Below, in pieces: positions 26,571 through 38,115 of a DNA stretch of 64,000 nucleotides. This DNA comes from Pseudomonadales bacterium. Lineage in GTDB: Bacteria > Pseudomonadota > Gammaproteobacteria > Pseudomonadales > Pseudohongiellaceae. Position numbers and translations under genes: made by a program. The stretch spans positions 1-64,000 of the forward strand of contig JALQUB010000022.1 of the NCBI GenBank assembly GCA_023268635.1, given 5' to 3'. The notes beneath the pieces were generated by a model that was given only the letters and a program-made list of their open reading frames with translations, had not been told where the DNA came from and made no database searches. Every line of letters starts with the position of its first letter. The stretch's first letter is position 1.

Positions 26571-27749
26571 ATGCAACAAGTGCAGCAACCGAAACAAGCC
26601 CGTCAAGAGAAGGCTCCTATCAACTGGACCAATATGATTCTTTTCACGGTAACCCCGGCACTGGCTATCACCTTAGTTCCAGCCTATGGTTGGATCAATG
26701 GCTACGATGCCTATGAGTGGACAGTGTTTGTTATCTTGATGGGTTTTTGCGGAATGTCTATCACCGCGGGCTACCATCGCCTCTGGTCACACAAGACCTA
26801 TCAGGCTCACCCTGCCATCCGATTTATCTTCGCGCTGGGCGGAGCATGTGCTCTACAGAATGACGTCCTAAACTGGGCATCTGATCATCGCCGTCATCAT
26901 CAGTTTGTCGATGACAATGACAATGACCCCTATTCCGCCGGTCGCGGTTTCTGGTTCTCACATATTGGCTGGATTCTACGCAATTACGAAAGCGCTAAAA
27001 ATGATTTCAGTAACGTCAAAGATCTTCAGCGCGATCCTATCGTAATGTGGCAGAGCCGCCACTACCTCGCATTAGTACTCCTAATGAATATTGGTTTACC
27101 AGCATTACTCGGATACCTCCACGGAGACATAATTGCCGGACTTCTATTGGGCGGCCTCCTTCGCTTGGTGTTAAGCCAGCATTTTACGTATTTTATTAAT
27201 TCTCTCGCACACATTTGGGGAAAGCGTCCTTACAGCGACAACAGCACTGCCCGCGACAATACGCTGCTCGCACTCATCACTTATGGCGAGGGCTACCATA
27301 ATTACCACCACACCTTCCAATGGGACTACCGCAATGGTATTCGTTGGTGGCACTTCGACCCCACCAAATGGTTAATCAACACGCTTAGCCGACTCGGGCT
27401 CGCCAGCGGCTTAAAACGCTGCGACCCTGATAAAATTGAGCGCGCCAAGCTCGACAGGCAATATCAGCTCGCCACAGCACGATGCAAAAAGCTCGCCGTC
27501 ACCGATGATTGGCATGAGCGACTCGAGCAGGAATACCAATCTATTCTGCAAACTGTTCAACTATGGGCGGAGCATAGACAGGCCTGGTACGAGGCGAAGG
27601 GCAAGGAATGGCAAGAACGCCTATCCCTTCTAGAAAGGCAACAACTCAGGGCGCACTACCTCGAAGTGAAATACAAATTGAAGTTACAGAAAAAGCGTTG
27701 GCAGACTGTGCTGAGAATGCTAACCACCCCTCAGCCTGCACTCGCCTAA
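26571..27749 (+). CDS. Acyl-CoA/acyl-lipid delta-9-type fatty acid desaturase
   Basis: A 392-residue membrane di-iron desaturase. The three histidine boxes are complete: HRLWSH (about 69), HRRHH (about 105) and HNYHH (about 243). About four transmembrane helices surround them. The pattern GYHRLWSHKTY and EGYHNYHHTFQWDYRNG is that of stearoyl-CoA delta-9 desaturases, and Pseudomonas DesB-type enzymes are close relatives. The last 100 residues form a charged helical tail rich in Gln, Glu, Arg and Lys, longer than in typical members. Likely role: unsaturation of membrane acyl chains. A redoxin-family gene follows at 42 nt. Confidence 0.9.
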   Translation: MQQVQQPKQARQEKAPINWTNMILFTVTPALAITLVPAYGWINGYDAYEWTVFVILMGFCGMSITAGYHRLWSHKTYQAHPAIRFIFALGGACALQNDVLNWASDHRRHHQFVDDNDNDPYSAGRGFWFSHIGWILRNYESAKNDFSNVKDLQRDPIVMWQSRHYLALVLLMNIGLPALLGYLHGDIIAGLLLGGLLRLVLSQHFTYFINSLAHIWGKRPYSDNSTARDNTLLALITYGEGYHNYHHTFQWDYRNGIRWWHFDPTKWLINTLSRLGLASGLKRCDPDKIERAKLDRQYQLATARCKKLAVTDDWHERLEQEYQSILQTVQLWAEHRQAWYEAKGKEWQERLSLLERQQLRAHYLEVKYKLKLQKKRWQTVLRMLTTPQPALA

Positions 27750-27791
27750 GACCTGTAGGATCAATCACTGCTAGGGAAACTGGAGAATTTG

Positions 27792-28301
27792 ATGAAATAC
27801 TCACTCATTGCTAAAACAGGGATTCTATGTGCGGCTCTCCTTTTCGCAGCATCGAACGCTCTAGCCGTTCAAGAAGGTGAACAAGCACCCAGCTTCGATC
27901 TGCCCTCTATTTACGGAGACGGAACTCGCATCAGTCTAAAATCGTTGCAAGGAAAAGCTGTTTATGTCGACTTTTGGGCATCCTGGTGCGCCCCTTGCCT
28001 TCGTTCAATGCCCGCATATAACGAACTTTACGGGCGCTATAAAGACAAAGGGCTGGAATTTGTCGCGATCAATGTCGATAACCCCATCGAAGACGGCCTT
28101 GATTTCCTCATCGATACACCCCTCGACTTTCTGATCCCCTCCGATCCAGACGGAGAAACGGCAGAAGCGTTCGGTGTCATTGGAATGCCAACATCTTATC
28201 TCATCGATGCCAATGGAATCGTAAGGCTGGTGCATATGGGCTTCCGAGATGGAGACATGGAAGAAATCGAAGCGGCAATTGATGCCGTGCTAGCAGAGTA
28301 A
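27792..28301 (+). CDS. TlpA-like periplasmic thioredoxin/redoxin
   Basis: A 169-residue exported protein. Signal peptide MKYSLIAKTGILCAALLFAASNALA precedes a TlpA/ResA-type thioredoxin fold with the redox motif WCAPC near residue 64 and cis-Pro in GMPTSYLID. Family members reduce disulfides in the periplasm, for example for cytochrome c maturation, but no such genes are near. The ATG at 27,792 has GGAG 7 nt upstream. It ends 2 nt from the stop of the convergent srkA. Confidence 0.85.
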   Translation: MKYSLIAKTGILCAALLFAASNALAVQEGEQAPSFDLPSIYGDGTRISLKSLQGKAVYVDFWASWCAPCLRSMPAYNELYGRYKDKGLEFVAINVDNPIEDGLDFLIDTPLDFLIPSDPDGETAEAFGVIGMPTSYLIDANGIVRLVHMGFRDGDMEEIEAAIDAVLAE

Positions 28302-28303
28302 AT

Positions 28304-29359
28304 TCATAGCAATTGCAGGACGGGTTCATCGAGTAGTGCGAGCTGTTCGCGAAGCTCCAAGATATGCTCAGACCAATAGCGAGGCGTGTTGAACCAAGGA
28401 AAGCTGAGCGGGAACGCGGGGTCATTCCAGCGTCTAGCTAACCAAGCGCTGTAGTGCATCAACCGCAACGCCCGCAAACTCTCGATCAGACCCAATTCCT
28501 TTGGGGAAAACTCATAAAACTCGTTGTAACCTTCAACAAGCTCTAACAGTTGCCCCTGCTGCTGATCTCTATCTCCTGACAACATCATCCACAAATCTTG
28601 TATAGCCGGCCCCATCATCGTGTCATCGAAGTCGACGAAATGCGGCGTATCGTCCCGCCACAGCACATTACCCATATGGCAATCGCCATGAATCCTTATA
28701 TTGGTTAACGCGGATTGCTCATCAAAGCGAGATTGCACAGCGCGGAGAAGATCGCTGCTAAGTGTTTCATAGGCTCTACTAAGGTCGGCGTCTAAAAAGT
28801 CATTTTCCAGCAAAAAACTTCGACTCTCTATTCCCAAACGATCTACATTAAGCGTCTGTCGATGCAGAAACTGAGAACGCGCACCAACCGCGTGGATTCT
28901 TCCAATGAACCGCCCCATGGCCAGTAGATCGTCGGGGTTTTCGAGATTCACCGCCCGTCCAGCCAGGCGCTCGAAGACTGAAAATCGGAAAGCATGGAAA
29001 TTAAACAGTGTTTCACCATCGAATACGACCGGTGCACCCACGGGAATTTCAAGATCTCTAAGCTCCGCGATAAATGCGTGCTCCTCACGAATTTGAGCAT
29101 CGCTCCAGCGTTCAGGTCGATAGAATTTAACAATGAGACTCCCGCCCCCCTCTATGCCCACCTGATACACGCGATTCTCATAACTGTTCAGTGCGAATAC
29201 GCGCGCGTCTGCGCAGTAGCCAAGCGACTCGACTGCAGAGATGACAATATCTGGACTTAGGTTAGCAAATGGATGGGGTAAAGCTGATTCGCGCAAGGTG
29301 CTGGCCGCGCTAGGTGCGATATTGCCATCGACCTCCTGTTGAGACTCTTCGGCGTCCAA
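28304..29359 (-). CDS. srkA: Stress response kinase A (YihE/RdoA)
   Basis: A 351-residue Ser/Thr kinase of the APH/choline-kinase fold. It matches E. coli SrkA through LNSYENRVYQV, LIVKFYRPERW, the catalytic loop IHGDCHMGNVLW, the metal-binding VDFDD and PAIQDLWMMLSGD. Family role: lowers toxin-antitoxin-linked cell death under envelope stress in the Cpx response. The start appears to be TTG with AAGGA about 10 nt upstream; the first 25 residues have no counterpart in E. coli. Only 2 nt separate it from the DUF1820 gene upstream, so the two are probably one operon. Confidence 0.9.
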   Translation of the reverse strand: MDAEESQQEVDGNIAPSAASTLRESALPHPFANLSPDIVISAVESLGYCADARVFALNSYENRVYQVGIEGGGSLIVKFYRPERWSDAQIREEHAFIAELRDLEIPVGAPVVFDGETLFNFHAFRFSVFERLAGRAVNLENPDDLLAMGRFIGRIHAVGARSQFLHRQTLNVDRLGIESRSFLLENDFLDADLSRAYETLSSDLLRAVQSRFDEQSALTNIRIHGDCHMGNVLWRDDTPHFVDFDDTMMGPAIQDLWMMLSGDRDQQQGQLLELVEGYNEFYEFSPKELGLIESLRALRLMHYSAWLARRWNDPAFPLSFPWFNTPRYWSEHILELREQLALLDEPVLQLL

Positions 29360-29361
29360 GA

Positions 29362-29706
29362 CTAAGTGTCCTTAGGCTCGGACCTACCACCAACCAAAGA
29401 AATCGGGAACGGCGCAACATTATCGCCATTGGTGATTTTACTCACGCCCGACTTATCCACCTCATCGATGCGAATAATAGCCTGCATAGGGATGAAGCTG
29501 CGGCGCACTCCATTGAACTCACTCTTGAGGCGTTCCTCGGAAGGATCGACGACAACTTGGCTTCGCTCGTTGAAGACATAGTCCTCGACTTCGATAAAGC
29601 CATAGAGATCGCTTTGATAAACCTGCTTCACAAAGACCTCGTAGACCTTGCCCTGATTCAGGAACGTGACCTTGTAAATCTCAGCGGTATTATCCATTAA
29701 ATTCAT
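29362..29706 (-). CDS. DUF1820-family protein
   Basis: A 114-residue cytosolic protein with no known function. The sequence IYKVTFLNQGKVYEVFVKQVYQ and FIPMQAIIRIDEV is characteristic of DUF1820, a small beta-rich family of Gammaproteobacteria usually found next to miaB, as here (divergent, 231 nt apart). ATG start at 29,706; a second ATG is three codons in. Confidence 0.85.
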   Translation of the reverse strand: MNLMDNTAEIYKVTFLNQGKVYEVFVKQVYQSDLYGFIEVEDYVFNERSQVVVDPSEERLKSEFNGVRRSFIPMQAIIRIDEVDKSGVSKITNGDNVAPFPISLVGGRSEPKDT

Positions 29707-29822
29707 ACTCTTATGATTACTTCTTAAGCTAACTACAGACCTTATTGGGCCTGACTATATACGGTTAAGCCCAATCTTGGGCTATTCCTCCAGAATTCAA
29801 CGTATTATGCGTGAATTCCTAG

Positions 29823-29852
29823 TTAAGTACTGCAACTTTTTACTGCTATAAT
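29823..29852 (+). promoter_or_regulatory. Extended -10 promoter of miaB
   Basis: TATAAT at 29,847-29,852 is preceded by TGC, giving an extended -10 (TGnTATAAT). A weak -35-like TTAAGT lies 18 nt upstream at 29,823-29,828. Transcription would begin near 29,859 and leave about 79 nt before the miaB ATG. Confidence 0.6.
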
Positions 29853-29937
29853 CGCATTCCTCGATTTCCCGACACACAATCAATCTATACACCCTCAGAA
29901 GCCACTGGCGTTTGAGGCTCTGGCAGTAGGAGTCCGC

Positions 29938-31347
29938 ATGAGCGTACAGATCCATACCCCAAAGACCGCGTCCGACGATGCGGTCGACGCACTAACGCCA
30001 GCAGGCGAAGGGCTGCGATCGGGTAAAGGGCGTCGCGTTTTCATCAAGACCCATGGCTGCCAGATGAATGAATATGATTCTTCGCGCATGTTGGATTTAT
30101 TAAAAGACAGCGAAGGTGCAACTCTGGTCGATGCACCCGAAGATGCCGATGTACTATTGCTCAACACCTGCTCGATCCGTGAAAAAGCACAAGAAAAAGT
30201 ATTCCATCAACTTGGGCGCTGGCGCCTATTGAAAGAAAAAAATCCGGCGCTAAAAATAGCCGTAGGGGGTTGCGTGGCAAGCCAGGAAGGCGCAGCCATA
30301 GGTAAACGCGCTCCCTATGTCGATGTGGTGTTCGGACCGCAGACCTTGCACAAACTCCCCGAGATGTTGCACAACTCAATCCCGGGCGCGCCGCTGGTGG
30401 ATGTCAGCTTTCCCGAAATTGAGAAATTCGACCACCTCCCCCAGCCTGAAGCTAGCTCGTGCCAGGCCTTCCTCTCCATCATGGAAGGCTGCAGCAAATA
30501 CTGCAGCTTCTGCGTCGTACCCTACACTCGAGGTGAAGAGGTCAGCAGACCGCTCGATGACGTGCTCGCGGAAGCCGTGCATCTCGCCGAACAAGGTGTC
30601 CGCGAGATCAATTTGCTGGGACAAAATGTGAACGCCTATCGAGGTCTAAGCGATGATGGCGCGATTGCCGACCTAGGTCTGCTAATCAACTATATCGCCA
30701 GCATTGAGGGCATAGACCGCATACGTTTTACCACGTCACACCCCATCGAATTCGGCGACAGCCTCATTCAAACTTTTGCGCAGGTGCCGGAACTAGTCGA
30801 CCACCTCCACCTTCCCGTTCAAAGCGGCTCCGATCGAATTCTCGCAGCCATGAAACGCGGGCACACGGCGCTCGAATACAAATCGATTATTCGTAAAATC
30901 AAAGCGATTCGACCCAATATCAGCCTGTCGTCAGATTTCATCGTCGGCTTTCCCGGCGAAACGAACCGTGATTTCGAAGATACCATGAAGCTCATCATGG
31001 ACGTTGGTTTTGATACCTCATTCAGCTTTATCTACAGCGCAAGACCCGGCACACCGGCGGCCGAACTTAGGGACGATACTCCCGAACAAGAGAAGAAACA
31101 TCGACTCGCCACCTTGCAGTCTCAAATACTCAAACAGGCGAATGCTATCAGTGAGGGCATGATCGGCACAGAGCAGCGAATTTTGGTCACTGGCCACTCC
31201 AAGAAAGATCCGCGCGACTTACAGGGTCGCACCGAGAACAATCGCGTAGTTAATTTTCGTTGCGATGATGCCGCACTCATTGGCGAATTTGTGACTGCGA
31301 AAATTACCGACGCATTACCCAATTCCCTACTGGGCGTACTCGTTTAA
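29938..31347 (+). CDS. miaB: tRNA-2-methylthio-N6-dimethylallyladenosine synthase MiaB
   Basis: Radical-SAM methylthiotransferase that adds the 2-methylthio group to i6A37 of tRNAs. The N-terminal UPF0004 domain carries three Cys ligands, the first in [16 protein letters not shown]. The radical SAM cluster motif CSKYCSFC is near residue 184, and a C-terminal TRAM domain closes the protein. At 469 aa it fits the family, with about 25 extra N-terminal residues. AGGAG precedes the ATG. It opens the plus-strand run miaB-phoH-ybeY-corC. Confidence 0.95.
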   Translation: MSVQIHTPKTASDDAVDALTPAGEGLRSGKGRRVFIKTHGCQMNEYDSSRMLDLLKDSEGATLVDAPEDADVLLLNTCSIREKAQEKVFHQLGRWRLLKEKNPALKIAVGGCVASQEGAAIGKRAPYVDVVFGPQTLHKLPEMLHNSIPGAPLVDVSFPEIEKFDHLPQPEASSCQAFLSIMEGCSKYCSFCVVPYTRGEEVSRPLDDVLAEAVHLAEQGVREINLLGQNVNAYRGLSDDGAIADLGLLINYIASIEGIDRIRFTTSHPIEFGDSLIQTFAQVPELVDHLHLPVQSGSDRILAAMKRGHTALEYKSIIRKIKAIRPNISLSSDFIVGFPGETNRDFEDTMKLIMDVGFDTSFSFIYSARPGTPAAELRDDTPEQEKKHRLATLQSQILKQANAISEGMIGTEQRILVTGHSKKDPRDLQGRTENNRVVNFRCDDAALIGEFVTAKITDALPNSLLGVLV

Positions 31348-31407
31348 TTCCGAGCATCGACAGAGATCACTCATCAACGCACCGTGCCCATCACAGATCA
31401 GGAACGA

Positions 31408-32463
31408 ATGACAACTCCAGAATCGACAATCCAACACCTCACTCTAGTTCCCGACAGCGCAGTCCGCCTCGCAAATTTATGCGGCCGTCACGATGAACAT
31501 ATTCGACAGATCGAGACCCATCTCTCGGTAAAAATTCTACATCGCGGCAATGATTTTCAAGTGAGCGGCAGCGACTACGCCGTCTCGGCTGCCGTCTCCA
31601 CGCTTAAGGCTTTGTATGACAGCACTAGCGATGGTGAAGCGCTCAACCCCAATGGCGTGCACTTGGCGCTTAGTGAGTACAATTCAGCGGCGAATCCCCA
31701 AAGTGATAGCTCTCTAGAAGCCACTTCAGAGACTCCGAATGCCTTTCTCATTAGGACTCCAAAATCGTCGGTGAAACCTCGTAGCCGTCACCAACGGGAA
31801 TACGTTGAGAGCATTCGACGACATGATATCAATTTCGGCATAGGACCGGCCGGTACAGGGAAAACCTACCTAGCCGTCGCCTGCGCCGTCGAAGCACTCG
31901 TCAGTGAGCGCGTGAATCGTATATTGCTGGTTAGACCTGCAGTAGAAGCCGGCGAAAAACTCGGCTTCTTGCCCGGAGATTTGGCACAGAAGATAGACCC
32001 CTACTTGCGCCCTCTGTATGACGCCCTCTACGAAATGTTGGGATTTGAGCGCGTGGGACGCCTCATCGAAAAAAGCGTGATCGAAGTTGCTCCTCTAGCC
32101 TACATGCGAGGGCGCACCCTTAATAACTCTTTCATCATTCTCGATGAGAGCCAAAATACGACGACAGCGCAGATGAAGATGTTTCTCACGCGCATAGGTT
32201 TCGGATCGACAGCAGTGATCACCGGCGATGCCACTCAAATAGACTTACCAAAAGGCGAACGCTCAGGATTGATACAAGCCTCGCAAATTCTCGACGGTAT
32301 CGACGGCATAGGCTTCAATCATTTCGATGCGAAGGACGTGGTGCGCCACCGGCTAGTGCAGAAGATTGTTGAAGCCTACGACGAGCACGACAGGAAAAAC
32401 ATCTCATCAATACCGCAACAAGACTCAATTCCGGATAAGACCAAACGTCATGATCGCGACTAA
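31408..32463 (+). CDS. ybeZ: PhoH-like ATPase (YbeZ)
   Basis: 351 residues. An N-terminal region of about 120 residues resembles the KH-like part of PhoH-family proteins, and the ATPase domain has Walker A GPAGTGKT near 146 and Walker B FIILDESQNTT. YbeZ works with the endoribonuclease YbeY in rRNA maturation and ribosome quality control. The ATG at 31,408 is preceded by AGGA at 4 nt; a GTG at 31,384 is also possible. Its stop overlaps the start of ybeY by 14 nt, so the pair is translationally coupled. Confidence 0.9.
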   Translation: MTTPESTIQHLTLVPDSAVRLANLCGRHDEHIRQIETHLSVKILHRGNDFQVSGSDYAVSAAVSTLKALYDSTSDGEALNPNGVHLALSEYNSAANPQSDSSLEATSETPNAFLIRTPKSSVKPRSRHQREYVESIRRHDINFGIGPAGTGKTYLAVACAVEALVSERVNRILLVRPAVEAGEKLGFLPGDLAQKIDPYLRPLYDALYEMLGFERVGRLIEKSVIEVAPLAYMRGRTLNNSFIILDESQNTTTAQMKMFLTRIGFGSTAVITGDATQIDLPKGERSGLIQASQILDGIDGIGFNHFDAKDVVRHRLVQKIVEAYDEHDRKNISSIPQQDSIPDKTKRHDRD

Positions 32464-33010
32464 TAGCTCAGATCAAACCCAACATGCTCACCAACCCTCA
32501 GCGGAAATCGAGGTTGCACTGAGCACCGAATGGGATGAGGCCCAGTCTTCGATCTTTTGGATGCCCGACGAGGCGTTCTGTGTCCGCTGTTTACAAACAG
32601 GCCTCGCACTCTTACATCAAGACGCCCCCTATGCGATCAGCATCCATTTATGCTCAGCAGCCGAGTCAGCGAATTTGAACCGACTCTATCGAGGCAAGGA
32701 CAAGGCCACCAACGTCCTCTCATTCCCTGCGAAACATCAGGAAACTGAAGAGGCGCTCTGGCAGCCTCCCCATCACGCTGAACAGCAAGAGCTGCTCGGT
32801 GATTTAGTGTTATGCCCCGAAGTCGTGAACAGAGAGGCAGAGGAGCAAGGCAAGACCCTCGCAGACCATTGGACGCACATGCTGTTACACGGCTTATTTC
32901 ATTTACTCGGCCACGATCATATTGAACCTAGCGATGCTGAAGAAATGGAGGCTCTCGAAATAGACGCCTTGCAAAAGCTTGGTATCAACAATCCGTATTT
33001 GATAGATTAA
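32450..33010 (+). CDS. ybeY: Endoribonuclease YbeY
   Basis: A 186-residue zinc metalloprotein for 16S rRNA 3'-end maturation and 70S quality control. The zinc site HGLFHLLGHDH near residue 150 and the family pattern LNRLYRGKDKATNVLSFP are complete. The N-terminus is about 25 residues longer than in E. coli (155 aa). The ATG at 32,450 lies inside ybeZ; a longer frame from 32,366 would be mostly shadow of ybeZ. Confidence 0.93.
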   Translation: MIATNSSDQTQHAHQPSAEIEVALSTEWDEAQSSIFWMPDEAFCVRCLQTGLALLHQDAPYAISIHLCSAAESANLNRLYRGKDKATNVLSFPAKHQETEEALWQPPHHAEQQELLGDLVLCPEVVNREAEEQGKTLADHWTHMLLHGLFHLLGHDHIEPSDAEEMEALEIDALQKLGINNPYLID

Positions 33011-33074
33011 AACCCTGTAGGCGGGAAATAAACCACCTCACAACACTCTTATTGTTTAGGAGAAAGGAAGCAAA

Positions 33075-33914
33075 ATGTCCGACGACCAATCTACCCTCGA
33101 TCCGAGACCGAAGTCTTGGATCGATAAAATTGCGCAAGTCTTTTCAGACGAGCCCACAGACACCAAAAGCCTGCTGGAACTGATTCGAAATGCAGAGCAG
33201 GATAAGGTCCTTGATGCAGATGCCCTCAGCATTATTGAAGGCGCCCTCCTAGTTTCGAGCATGCAAGTTCGTGACATCATGATTCCTCGCACCCAAGTCG
33301 TTACGGTGGCATCCGAATTAAACCTCAATGAAATAATCGAGCTCATCACCAAAGCAGCCCACTCACGCTTCCCTGTCGTCGGAGATAACATCGACAGCGT
33401 GATCGGTATACTCCTCGCGAAAGACTTATTGCCTGCCACACTCAGTGGGAACCGGTTCGACATCAAGGACCTGGTTCGACCAGCGACATTCGTCCCAGAG
33501 AGTAAACGTCTCAACGTGCTCTTAAAAGAGTTTCGCGAGACCCGCCAGCACATGGCGATAGTTATCGATGAATATGGCAGCGTCAGCGGCGTAGTTACCA
33601 TCGAAGATGTACTCGAACAAATTGTGGGTGAAATCGAAGATGAACATGATGTCGACGACGACAGCTTTATCAAGAAATTTGATGAGCACAACTACATTGT
33701 AAAAGCGCTCACCCCCATCGATGAATTCAATGAATATTTCAGTACTGATTTCAGCGATCAGGAAGCTTCAACCATCGGCGGTTTTGTCCTACAACGATTT
33801 GGACACATCCCTGAGCGCGACGAAAGCGCGACCGTGGGGCCATTCACGGTGACGGTACTGAATGCCGACAGCAGGCAGATAAAACTCCTTAAAGTCAGCA
33901 CAAATACACCCTAA
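33075..33914 (+). CDS. corC: CorC/HlyC-family CBS-domain protein (YbeX)
   Basis: A 279-residue cytosolic protein. It has an N-terminal helical part, two CBS domains (from VRDIMIPRTQVVTV to SGVVTIEDVLEQIVGEIEDEHD) and a C-terminal CorC_HlyC FAD-fold domain (IGGFVLQRFGHIPERDE). It is linked to Mg2+/Co2+ efflux and, with ybeZ and ybeY, to ribosome function. AGGAG and GGAAG precede the ATG. The next gene is leuS after 131 nt; lnt, usually found here, is missing. Confidence 0.92.
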   Translation: MSDDQSTLDPRPKSWIDKIAQVFSDEPTDTKSLLELIRNAEQDKVLDADALSIIEGALLVSSMQVRDIMIPRTQVVTVASELNLNEIIELITKAAHSRFPVVGDNIDSVIGILLAKDLLPATLSGNRFDIKDLVRPATFVPESKRLNVLLKEFRETRQHMAIVIDEYGSVSGVVTIEDVLEQIVGEIEDEHDVDDDSFIKKFDEHNYIVKALTPIDEFNEYFSTDFSDQEASTIGGFVLQRFGHIPERDESATVGPFTVTVLNADSRQIKLLKVSTNTP

Positions 33915-34027
33915 TCACGCGCTCAGCCCTACCTGCATCGCAATGCCTGAGGTATCCTTAGAAATTGCCTCAGGTAAACGAGCGAGCAACCTATCGCAGC
34001 CCGAGATACAGCGAACCCACAGCGTAA

Positions 34028-36523
<2,496 letters not shown>

Positions 36524-36554
36524 GGATTCGACGAGGACTTTTGGAGGGTGCCAC

Positions 36555-37079
36555 ATGTTAGCCAACTCGCTTACGCTGCCGAGGCTTCATCTGCGCATTC
36601 TTCAATTCCTCCTCCTCCTAGCATTAGGCGGCTGCGGCTATAGCTTACGCAGCGCCGACGCGATAACTGGCGGACTGGAAACACTACGCCTTGTGATGAC
36701 GGATCCGAACTCCGCACTAGCGCAAGAATTAATAGCCGTTCTGCCGGACATCGAAATCATCTCAGAGAATCTACAGCTCGATTCTAAGCAAAACCTTTCA
36801 TTGTTGACTATCGAGCCTGAGCAATTGAACAGACGCCCGGTGACGGTAAACGCACGAGCGAGAGCGGCGCAATACGAACTGAGCCTAGCCACTGTCATCA
36901 CCCTCAGCCGAGGTCAGACACTATTGCTTGATAGTGTCCAGATCTCCGTTCAGAGTGAGTATTTCGAAGAAATAGAAAACCTCAGCGGAACTCAAGACGA
37001 AGTCGCGTTGCTTACTCAGGAAATGCGTCGCAACCTGGTTCAGCAAATCATTCGACGCGTCGCTGCTGCTCAGCCCTGA
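36555..37079 (+). CDS. lptE: LPS-assembly lipoprotein LptE
   Basis: Outer-membrane lipoprotein that plugs the LptD barrel and helps deliver LPS to the cell surface. The 174-residue protein has a lipoprotein signal ending LALGGCGYSLR, the usual LptE start. The rest is a weakly conserved alpha/beta fold that ends VQQIIRRVAAAQP. GGAGG precedes the ATG. Position between leuS and holA supports the call. Confidence 0.9.
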   Translation: MLANSLTLPRLHLRILQFLLLLALGGCGYSLRSADAITGGLETLRLVMTDPNSALAQELIAVLPDIEIISENLQLDSKQNLSLLTIEPEQLNRRPVTVNARARAAQYELSLATVITLSRGQTLLLDSVQISVQSEYFEEIENLSGTQDEVALLTQEMRRNLVQQIIRRVAAAQP

Positions 37080-37089
37080 GGCATTGACC

Positions 37090-38115
37090 ATGCAAATCTA
37101 CGCTCGCGATCTGGACAAACAACTAAAAGGCGATATCAAGCCGCTCTACTGGGTTGCTGGTGATGATCCTCTACTAGTTCAGGAAGCATGCGACTCAATC
37201 CGCTCGACTCTGCGCGCCAAGGGATTTACCGAACGCGAAGTTTTCCATGTTGAAACATCGTTCGATTGGAACCAGTTTCTCCAGCTCTCCAGCAGCCTAT
37301 CTTTATTTGCCGAGCGACGGATTATCGAATTGCGCTTCAAGAATGCGAAGCCAGATGACGAGGGCAAGAAGGCTCTAGAGCGTTTCGTCGAAGATCCGGG
37401 AACTGATACCGCCGTCATTATTATCGCACCCAAATTAGAGAAGGCCGCCACCTCGACCAAATGGTTTGGGAAACTAGTCGCCGACGGCCTGTTTGTACAA
37501 GTATGGCCACTTAATCGTGAAGAGCTACCAAACTGGCTAAGCATCCGTTTGCAACGGGCAAATATTAAAGCGACTCCCGAAGCTCTAAAAATTCTTGCAG
37601 ATAAAGTTGAGGGCAACCTGCTAGCGGCTGTGCAAGATATTGAAAAAATAAGATTGCTAAACGATGCCGAAGGGAATGCCGAGACACTCGATGCCGACCG
37701 CGTCATCGCCATGGTCGCCGATAATGCTCGAATAAATCAGTACAGCCTTGTAGATGCAGCACTGCAAGGGGACACAAGCCGTGCACAGAAAATTCTTGCA
37801 GGACTCAAGGCTGAAGGCGTGCATCCATTGCCGATTCTCAGCAGTATTAGCCGTGAACTGGATAGCCTGCTACCCATGCTAGCCCAGCGTGAGAAAGGGC
37901 AGGACGTTCGCACCATCATCAAAAATGCTCGCGTATGGAGCAACCGAGTACAACCGGTCTCGAGCGCATTGCAACGACTGAGCCGCCTTCAGGCTTGGCA
38001 ACTACTCCACCAAGCCCGACGTATAGATGGTGCAATTAAAGGCCTAAACAATGCCAACCCCTGGGATGAACTGAGCTTGCTGACCCTGAGGTTAAGTGGG
38101 GTATCTCGGACTTAA
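37090..38115 (+). CDS. holA: DNA polymerase III delta subunit
   Basis: Clamp-loader subunit of 341 aa that opens the beta sliding clamp. The N-terminal AAA+-like domain starts with PLYWVAGDDPLLVQEACDSI; the core LFAERRIIELRF and the C-terminal collar region (VHPLPILSSISREL) match HolA. ATG at 37,090, with TTG 37,084 an unlikely alternative. The stop TAA interlocks with the stop of the convergent M3 peptidase gene (TTAA). Confidence 0.93.
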   Translation: MQIYARDLDKQLKGDIKPLYWVAGDDPLLVQEACDSIRSTLRAKGFTEREVFHVETSFDWNQFLQLSSSLSLFAERRIIELRFKNAKPDDEGKKALERFVEDPGTDTAVIIIAPKLEKAATSTKWFGKLVADGLFVQVWPLNREELPNWLSIRLQRANIKATPEALKILADKVEGNLLAAVQDIEKIRLLNDAEGNAETLDADRVIAMVADNARINQYSLVDAALQGDTSRAQKILAGLKAEGVHPLPILSSISRELDSLLPMLAQREKGQDVRTIIKNARVWSNRVQPVSSALQRLSRLQAWQLLHQARRIDGAIKGLNNANPWDELSLLTLRLSGVSRT

